A stretch of DNA of 10,461 bases from Methanomassiliicoccaceae archaeon UBA537. GTDB taxonomy: Archaea > Thermoplasmatota > Thermoplasmata > Methanomassiliicoccales > Methanomethylophilaceae. The position numbers and the translations under genes were made by a program. Positions within the stretch are counted from its first letter, which is position 1, and each line of letters opens with the position of its first letter. Positions 6,429 through 10,461 of the stretch are shown here, in pieces. Under the pieces are notes generated by a model. The model saw nothing but the letters and a program-made list of their open reading frames with translations, ran no database searches and had not been told where the DNA came from. The stretch lies in contig DATC01000129.1 in the NCBI GenBank assembly GCA_002504495.1, positions 1 to 10,461 on the forward strand, given 5' to 3'.

Positions 6429-7646
6429 TCAGATGTAATCCGAGATATACGGGATCTCATGGATCAGTATCTCGTCCAAAGCCTCTATGGCCTCGTCCGA
6501 TCCATCGATTCTTTCCAGTCTGTGAAGTTGTGTGGCCGTCATGTATCCCATCAGGAGCGTGGAGAGTGTCCCTATCGACATGGAGAGCTCGAAATCCGGT
6601 TCCATGGATGTCACCACCTCTGCTTTTCCGCCATGGAACAGGACGCAGAACGTTCCGTTGTTCCAATCGAGGAAATCATCCTCTATCGTCAGAGAGAAGC
6701 AGATGTCCGCTTCGTCGTCGTCAGTGCGGTAGTGCTCCAGGAACATGGGGATGTCGACGATCCTTGCCATGAAGTAGGGTCTTATGGCCTCCGTAACGTT
6801 GCCGTCCTCGAGTATGAATGCCATCAGCTCGTTGCGATACGAGTTTCCGCGGACCTCGTCGATCATGGAGTAGTGGGCGGAGATGTAGTCCCAGAGGCCT
6901 TTCTGAGCCTCCATGGTCAGGTACACCATCTCTTTGATGTGCATGACATCGTCCTTGATCAGATAGACCATGTAGCCCTGCGGAACATCCTCCAGGTCGT
7001 GATACACCGCGACGATGGTATCCTCCTCGTCCCATCTCCAGTACTCTTCCCAGGCGACGCGATCCCTCAGTATGCAGCCGTGGGTCCTGAGTGCGAACCT
7101 GGCATGCAGGTTCATGAACTCCTCATTGTCCCATTCGACCCTTCTGACATAGCCCGGGGCCTTGTTCTTCCTTCTGCCGGGATAGATCTGGCTGTCCTTC
7201 ACCTTGTACGAGATCTTGTTGGATATGATCTCCCAGCCGAATTTACGGTATAGCGATATCGAGAACGGATAGAGTGTGGCTATGGATCTGCCGTCGGAAC
7301 GCATGCGTTCAAGGCTGAGGTGCAGAAGCCTCTTCATCAATCCGTGGCCGGAGTATTCCGGATACGTGGTCACGCTGGTGACATGGCCTATGTCGTACAC
7401 GGATCCGTGGATGTTCATCCTGAGCGGATACGCAGCCAATTGGGAGACAAGCTCATCCCCATCGAAGAATCCGATCACATCGGCCCTTTCCAGCACAGGG
7501 AATTTGGATTGACTGATATCATCGTCCCTCCAGCCGGCTTTGGCGAGATCGAGTTCTGTGACCTGGAACGCATAACGGAGAAGCGAATTGTACTGGTCCA
7601 GATCATCCGTTGTAAGGTTGCGGATCGTCAATCCGTCGGTGTCCAT
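6429..7646 (-). CDS. Eis-like GNAT N-acetyltransferase
   Basis: Protein of 405 residues with the three-part layout of the Eis family. The N-terminal GNAT domain (about 5-150) carries the acetyl-CoA loop in PEYSGHGLMKRLL (96-108) and the LYRKFGWE motif (132-139), whose Tyr matches the catalytic Tyr of Eis. A second, degenerate GNAT domain follows (about 165-295, then YFMARIVDIP), and a sterol-carrier-like C-terminal domain (about 312-405, ending in a SMSIGTLSTLLMGY helix). Eis proteins acetylate amines on aminoglycosides or lysines; the substrate here is unknown and the last residue is Ile, not the Phe of mycobacterial Eis. The ATG at 7646 is chosen because upstream in-frame sequence is the tRNA gene, and a TATA box lies 25 bases ahead. 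It precedes the antiporter gene by 56 bases. Confidence 0.87.
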   Translation of the reverse strand: MDTDGLTIRNLTTDDLDQYNSLLRYAFQVTELDLAKAGWRDDDISQSKFPVLERADVIGFFDGDELVSQLAAYPLRMNIHGSVYDIGHVTSVTTYPEYSGHGLMKRLLHLSLERMRSDGRSIATLYPFSISLYRKFGWEIISNKISYKVKDSQIYPGRRKNKAPGYVRRVEWDNEEFMNLHARFALRTHGCILRDRVAWEEYWRWDEEDTIVAVYHDLEDVPQGYMVYLIKDDVMHIKEMVYLTMEAQKGLWDYISAHYSMIDEVRGNSYRNELMAFILEDGNVTEAIRPYFMARIVDIPMFLEHYRTDDDEADICFSLTIEDDFLDWNNGTFCVLFHGGKAEVVTSMEPDFELSMSIGTLSTLLMGYMTATQLHRLERIDGSDEAIEALDEILIHEIPYISDYI

Positions 7647-7666
7647 AATGTATTCTGAATCTGAAA

Positions 7667-7675
7667 GGATATAGC
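7667..7675 (-). promoter_or_regulatory. TATA box of the GNAT gene
   Basis: GCTATATCC on the minus strand, centred 25 bases before the ATG at 7646. With no Shine-Dalgarno before that ATG, a leaderless transcript is likely. It also separates the gene from the upstream tRNA unit. Confidence 0.55.
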
Positions 7676-7715
7676 ATTTGCGGAATAATCGACACTGGGT
7701 GGAATTTGCGAGAAA

Positions 7716-7827
7716 TGGTCCCCACCCCCTGATTTGAACAGGGGACCTGCTGATTTCAGCGGCTGTATCGGTTTCTTCCGAAGACACTCTACAGTCAGCC
7801 GCTCTAGCCAGTCTGAGCTAGGTGGGG
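7716..7827 (-). tRNA. tRNA-Tyr(GTA) with intron and encoded CCA
   Basis: The cloverleaf is complete. Acceptor stem CCCCACC/GGTGGGG (7 pairs), T8-A9, D stem GCTC/GAGC with a 10-base loop, anticodon stem GCTGA/TCAGC, loop CTGTAG+A with anticodon GTA (7790-7792), variable loop AGGTC, and T arm CCCTG-TTCAAAT-CAGGG. A73 is followed by an encoded CCA (7716-7718). C1-G72 with A73 is the archaeal tyrosine identity set, which supports the anticodon. A 34-base intron interrupts it after base 37. The extra flanking G and T before C1 could pair with C74 and A73 in the precursor. A short T-run (TTTCTC) follows the CCA and could end transcription. Confidence 0.95.
7755..7788 (-). other. tRNA-Tyr intron (34 nt, canonical 37/38 site)
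   Basis: It separates G37 (7789) from A38 (7754), so removal gives a normal 7-base anticodon loop. An inner helix GTGTC/GATAC can form inside the intron. A 4-base central helix between loop bases 32-35 and intron GCTG has one U-U mismatch and a U-G pair, and four extra bases (AGCC) lie on the 3' side. The bulge-helix-bulge for the splicing endonuclease is therefore relaxed rather than canonical. The boundary can slide by one A. Confidence 0.85.
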
Positions 7828-7848
7828 ACAAGTGCTAGGATAGCTATT

Positions 7849-7858
7849 TCCTATATCA
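7849..7858 (-). promoter_or_regulatory. TATA box of tRNA-Tyr
   Basis: TGATATAGGA on the minus strand, centred about 27 bases before the tRNA 5' end, the expected archaeal spacing. It overlaps the TGA stop codon (7856-7858) of the membrane protein gene upstream. Confidence 0.6.
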
Positions 7859-8761
7859 AACTATTCCTTGGATTCGGCGGTCGCCTGTCTTCGTCGCTTC
7901 TATTCCAGTGCCGCCTTCGAACTCGATCATGGTCTTTAGAAGATCGATCTCGTATGTGTTCTGCATTGAAATGTGCTCGTTCATATTCTTGCAGGACACG
8001 AATAGACATACGCAAAGGTAGAGTCCGGCTGTAAGAATCACCAGGAGCACATGAATCGCCGTTCTCCGATTCAGCACGGTATGCCCCATGGGTTCTACGC
8101 GCATACCGAAGTATTTCGCTTCATCGGAGAACTCCTTCGTGAATTCCGATTGTAGCTTGTCATGCCTTGCAGGAAAGCCCAGGGTGCATCCGGATGTCAG
8201 CACGAATTGGAAGATGAGAAAAATCAGCGACAGCGCCGAGGATCCGATCAGCAGATCCTTTCCCTCGTCGAACAATGCAAGCATCACCATCGACGATGCC
8301 AATAGGATGAGCTCGACTGTCCATACGGCTGTCGAGAGCGCAGTTGCGGGTGCGGTGATGATGCCTTCGACAATCGATGCGACACGTCTCATCTTGCCGG
8401 AATCACGTCCGTGCTCGTCGATGTAATCGCACAGGCCATTCATCCACTGGGCGTCGCGGGTCAGGTGGCGTCTGTTCCCTTTCAGAATCAGGAGTAGGAT
8501 CAGGCTGCCTATGGCGCAGGATATCTGCATCATGCTGCAAAGGAGCGGAAAGGCGACCGATTGCTCGTCCGAAGCTCCTGATAGAGCGAGATCGGATGCC
8601 ATCGCCAAACCGATGATGAACGGCAGCATCAATGCGAACAGCACGAGCCACGGCTTCAGGACGATGTCTCTTTCGTTCCTGCGTACAACCGCATCTGCGA
8701 ACTGGTCCGCGCCCCGGCTCCTTCTCATGAGGAGAGGAAGGATAAAGCGATAGAAATACAT
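7856..8761 (-). CDS. Uncharacterised multi-pass membrane protein
   Basis: Protein of 301 residues with about five membrane segments (36-56, 70-94, 142-163, 169-193, 234-256) and a cytosolic loop of about 45 residues after the second. No family is firmly recognised. The last segment and what follows (ILTAGLYLCVCLFVSCKNMNEH as two parts, 242-252 and 253-263) resemble the repeat unit of DUF4234-type proteins, an inference from pattern only. Three Cys (C250, C252, C257) cluster at the end of the last helix. The start is uncertain: M1 at 8761 leaves only 9 bases to the divergent ATG at 8771, while M12 at 8728 would have an A/T-rich TATTTCTA about 25 bases upstream. The stop codon lies in the tRNA promoter. 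Confidence 0.7.
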   Translation of the reverse strand: MYFYRFILPLLMRRSRGADQFADAVVRRNERDIVLKPWLVLFALMLPFIIGLAMASDLALSGASDEQSVAFPLLCSMMQISCAIGSLILLLILKGNRRHLTRDAQWMNGLCDYIDEHGRDSGKMRRVASIVEGIITAPATALSTAVWTVELILLASSMVMLALFDEGKDLLIGSSALSLIFLIFQFVLTSGCTLGFPARHDKLQSEFTKEFSDEAKYFGMRVEPMGHTVLNRRTAIHVLLVILTAGLYLCVCLFVSCKNMNEHISMQNTYEIDLLKTMIEFEGGTGIEATKTGDRRIQGIV

Positions 8762-8770
8762 CTACGGCCC

Positions 8771-9532
8771 ATGGTCGATCATCGGCGGGATGAGGGTGCG
8801 GTTGGTCGCAATCGCACGCCCGCGGGCGTTGTGATAGCGGAGCTGTTCCTTCTCATCATCTTGGCGATCTATCTTGTCAAATCGGGCGTATTGCTGTCGG
8901 ATCTTCTCGAGGGGCGGGTAGCTTCATGGGAAGCGGTTCTGCTGATACTCGTCGAGATGTCGCTGTCTCTTCTGGTCGTATGGGGTCTTTTCGGGCTCTC
9001 ATCTCGGCGTCCATCAGGTTGGAGGCAGGTCGCTCGCGCCACAGTAACGCTGATCCTCGTGACTGCCCTCGATAATCTCATCCCTTCGCATCTGCTCGTG
9101 GAGACCGTGACTCTCAGGTTCGATGCTGTTCTGCTGATGGCCGTCTTCGTGATGGTGGCCATATCAATGCCTTCGGTGAGGCGGTGGTATGTTCCGCCCA
9201 TGTTCGAGCTTCGTCCGTTCGTCGCATGGGTCGCATATGCCGCACGCGGCGAACTCTATCCAAAGGGCTCCTATCGTATAGCGTATCCGGATGAACGCGA
9301 ATCCCCTTCCGCTCCTGTCGAATCCGAGGGCATTCTCGGAAGGGCGAAGGCGTTCATGAAACGCTTCCGATCGCCTGGTCCAGGAATCGATCGTATCCTT
9401 TCTGCGATACGCGCCCACCCTGTCCTCCGGAGAATATTTGGGCGGTACTGGACAGGATGTCGAGGCGCTGCAGACGGGGCATCTGTCGCTGAGAGAATAG
9501 CGACCGCATTCCGTGCAGCGCCTGAGGTTTGA
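8771..9532 (+). CDS. Uncharacterised membrane protein, 3' part antisense to nop10
   Basis: An ORF of 253 residues with a charged N-terminus (1-17) and about four hydrophobic segments (19-37, 54-76, 90-107, 118-133). A soluble tail follows, including RPFVAWVAYAARGELYPKG (148-166). No family recognised. Hydrophobicity and G/C-rich third codon positions support the first about 195 residues. From there on (about 9355 onward) the frame is antisense to nop10, third positions lose their G/C bias, and the sequence is Arg/Ala-rich. The true end is therefore probably near 9355-9370, and no in-frame stop exists there. It starts 9 bases from the divergent membrane gene, so their promoters must overlap coding sequence. 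Confidence 0.6.
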   Translation: MVDHRRDEGAVGRNRTPAGVVIAELFLLIILAIYLVKSGVLLSDLLEGRVASWEAVLLILVEMSLSLLVVWGLFGLSSRRPSGWRQVARATVTLILVTALDNLIPSHLLVETVTLRFDAVLLMAVFVMVAISMPSVRRWYVPPMFELRPFVAWVAYAARGELYPKGSYRIAYPDERESPSAPVESEGILGRAKAFMKRFRSPGPGIDRILSAIRAHPVLRRIFGRYWTGCRGAADGASVAERIATAFRAAPEV

Positions 9533-9538
9533 ACTCAT
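9164..9538 (-). CDS. nop10: H/ACA ribonucleoprotein subunit Nop10, with over-long 3' frame
   Basis: Nop10 is a small zinc-ribbon subunit of archaeal H/ACA particles, which make pseudouridine in rRNA together with Cbf5, Gar1 and L7Ae. Visible: zinc ligands C8, C11 (CTEC), C20, C23 (CPVC), then the conserved PPKYSPEDRVGAYRRK (32-47) that packs on Cbf5. The start overlaps the aIF2-alpha stop (ATGA), a normal operon join. Family members are about 55-65 residues, but this frame runs 124, and everything after about residue 47-57 is antisense to the convergent membrane gene. One extra base near 9399 would switch to a frame ending at TGA 9354-9356, giving a 61-residue protein. The real gene is thus probably about 9354-9538. 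Confidence 0.85.
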   Translation of the reverse strand: MSSNLRRCTECGRYSLSDRCPVCSASTSCPVPPKYSPEDRVGAYRRKDTIDSWTRRSEAFHERLRPSENALGFDRSGRGFAFIRIRYTIGALWIEFAACGICDPCDERTKLEHGRNIPPPHRRH

Positions 9539-10317
9539 TTGCTTTCGCGTTTAAGGGAGGCGGTGCCCCCGTTCGCGATAAGATCGTTGATGGCCGCTGC
9601 GGATACGTTCTTCATGATCTCCTCAGCCTCCTTGTATTCGGGGGCCTTGACCACGATTCTGTATCTCGGGCATCCGACGCACGTTATCTCCGCATCGGCA
9701 CCTTCAGCCGCTTCTTCTCCCTTCTTGAGCGCATTGCGCACGAGCTCCATTCCGTTGGGGGCGCTAGAGGTCATCTCCAGTATGCCGTCGATCTGCACGG
9801 ATGGGGGTGCGACGTTCTCTCTGGCGACCTCTATGAAGGTGTCGGTCCAGTCTCCGGAGTAGTCTTCGAGGAACGTCTCGGTATCTGCTACTGCGGACTC
9901 GAATGCGTCGTAGAGGGATTCGTAGTCGTCGAGGAGCTCGTTTCCGAACATGTCGTACGCGTCGTCGATGGAGATCGACATGCGCTCAGCCATGATCTCG
10001 ACGAGCTTCTCGGCCTTTTTCTCGTTCTTCCACTGCTGGATCTTTTCTCTCTTCTGGTGGTCGTTGACGGCTTTCAGGGAAAGGTCGATGTGGCCTTTGG
10101 ATGAATCCACGCCCAGGACCTTGCAGACTACCTTCTGGCCTTCCCTGACGTAGTCTCTGATGTACTTGACCCAGCCAGTAGCGACGTCCCGGACGTGGAC
10201 GAACCCTTCTTTGTCGTCGTACTCGTCAAGTGAAACGAAAGCGCCGAAATTCTTGACGCTCTTCACAGTGCACACGACGAGTTCGCCGTTCTCCGGGAAG
10301 CCTCTGACCCTCGACAT
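9535..10317 (-). CDS. Translation initiation factor aIF2 subunit alpha
   Basis: The alpha subunit of the aIF2 heterotrimer, which brings initiator Met-tRNA to the small ribosomal subunit. It has 260 residues, the normal size. Residues 10-83 form the S1/OB domain (ELVVCTVKSVKNFGAFVSL, then HVRDVATGWVKYIRDYV at 41-57, matching the loop that carries the regulated serine in eukaryotes). A helical middle domain follows (about 85-170, with KREKIQQWKNEKKAEKL), then the alpha/beta domain that binds the gamma subunit (about 175-255, ITCVGCPRYRIVVKAP). The ATG at 10317 shares one base with the S27e stop, and the TGA overlaps the nop10 start. The frame is open further upstream, but that part is the S27e gene out of frame. 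Confidence 0.96.
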   Translation of the reverse strand: MSRVRGFPENGELVVCTVKSVKNFGAFVSLDEYDDKEGFVHVRDVATGWVKYIRDYVREGQKVVCKVLGVDSSKGHIDLSLKAVNDHQKREKIQQWKNEKKAEKLVEIMAERMSISIDDAYDMFGNELLDDYESLYDAFESAVADTETFLEDYSGDWTDTFIEVARENVAPPSVQIDGILEMTSSAPNGMELVRNALKKGEEAAEGADAEITCVGCPRYRIVVKAPEYKEAEEIMKNVSAAAINDLIANGGTASLKRESK

Positions 10318-10461
10318 CAGTCGACGACCTCGAGGATCTCGCCCTTGATCTCGCCGACACCGCCCTTGGGGACGACGAGAGTGGAGCCGCAGACGTTGCA
10401 GACGACCTTGGTTGCGGCCTTCTTGAACACGATCTGCTCTGCTCCGCAGTCGGGGCACTTG
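10317..10461 (-). CDS. rps27e: 30S ribosomal protein S27e (5' end beyond window)
   Basis: The last 47 residues of ribosomal protein S27e, a zinc-ribbon protein of the archaeal and eukaryotic small subunit. The ligands are visible as CPDC near the window edge and CNVC about 19 residues on, followed by the GGVGEIKGEILEVVD ending typical of the family. The start codon, expected only a few residues further, is off the right edge. The TGA (10317-10319) overlaps the aIF2-alpha ATG by one base, so the S27e, aIF2-alpha and nop10 genes form one transcription unit. The promoter is outside the window. Confidence 0.95.
   Translation of the reverse strand, partial: KCPDCGAEQIVFKKAATKVVCNVCGSTLVVPKGGVGEIKGEILEVVD

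Noticed and set aside
5276..7253. Plus-strand open frames opposite the antiporter and GNAT genes
   Set aside because: Met/Ser/Ile- or His/Val-rich antisense translations with no domains; the minus-strand genes are clear.
7647..7787. In-frame N-terminal extension of the GNAT protein by 47 codons
   Set aside because: The extension reads through the tRNA-Tyr 3' half and intron and has no protein-like features; the TATA box at 7667-7675 supports the ATG at 7646.
10318..10458. N-terminal extension of aIF2-alpha
   Set aside because: It is the S27e gene read out of frame (Arg-rich, no S1 homology).
1..10461. CRISPR arrays, insertion sequences, integrase sites or pyrrolysine amber read-through
   Set aside because: No spaced repeats, transposase or terminal repeats were seen, and no gene ends in or appears to read through TAG.

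Overview
The window is archaeal. It carries a ribosomal protein S27e - aIF2-alpha - Nop10 gene string (a typically archaeal information-processing cluster), an archaeal-type intron-containing tRNA-Tyr, TATA boxes about 25 bases before several start codons, and a 5'-deoxyadenosine/MTA deaminase of the kind methanogens use. The G+C-rich codon use, short intergenic gaps, a secreted transglutaminase-like protein with an acidic Pro-rich stalk and the general style suggest a Thermoplasmatota methanogen (Methanomassiliicoccales-like). That lineage call is inference. Every complete gene ends in TGA as read.

Layout. 1-837 (-): ThiL, the last step of thiamine diphosphate synthesis, running off the left edge. 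838-1143: ThiL promoter and a doubtful small ORF coupled to the next gene. 1144-2394 (+): membrane-anchored transglutaminase-like protein. 1820-3142 (-): metallo-beta-lactamase-fold hydrolase. 3234-4523 (+): adenosine-type deaminase (DadD/MtaD), divergent from the hydrolase. 4516-6372 (-): CPA2-type cation/proton antiporter. 6429-7646 (-): Eis-like GNAT acetyltransferase. 7716-7827 (-): tRNA-Tyr(GTA) with a 34-nt intron and encoded CCA. 7856-8761 (-) and 8771-9532 (+): two unrecognised multi-pass membrane proteins, start to start. 9164-10461 (-): nop10, the aIF2-alpha gene and the partial S27e gene, overlapping by 4 and 1 bases as in an operon.

How it fits together. The right end is a translation/ribosome-assembly operon. 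ThiL and the deaminase are metabolic housekeeping; the deaminase probably clears 5'-deoxyadenosine and related nucleosides left by SAM chemistry. The centre is mostly single-gene units with their own promoters.

The most striking signal is at the convergent gene ends. At 2278-2281 two tail-to-tail genes both lack a stop where their recognisable sequence ends, and one extra base at one position would give both a stop. At 9354-9400 nop10 also runs past its expected end, and one extra base would give a 61-residue Nop10. These are either single-base deletions (biological or assembly error) or unusually long antisense gene overlaps.
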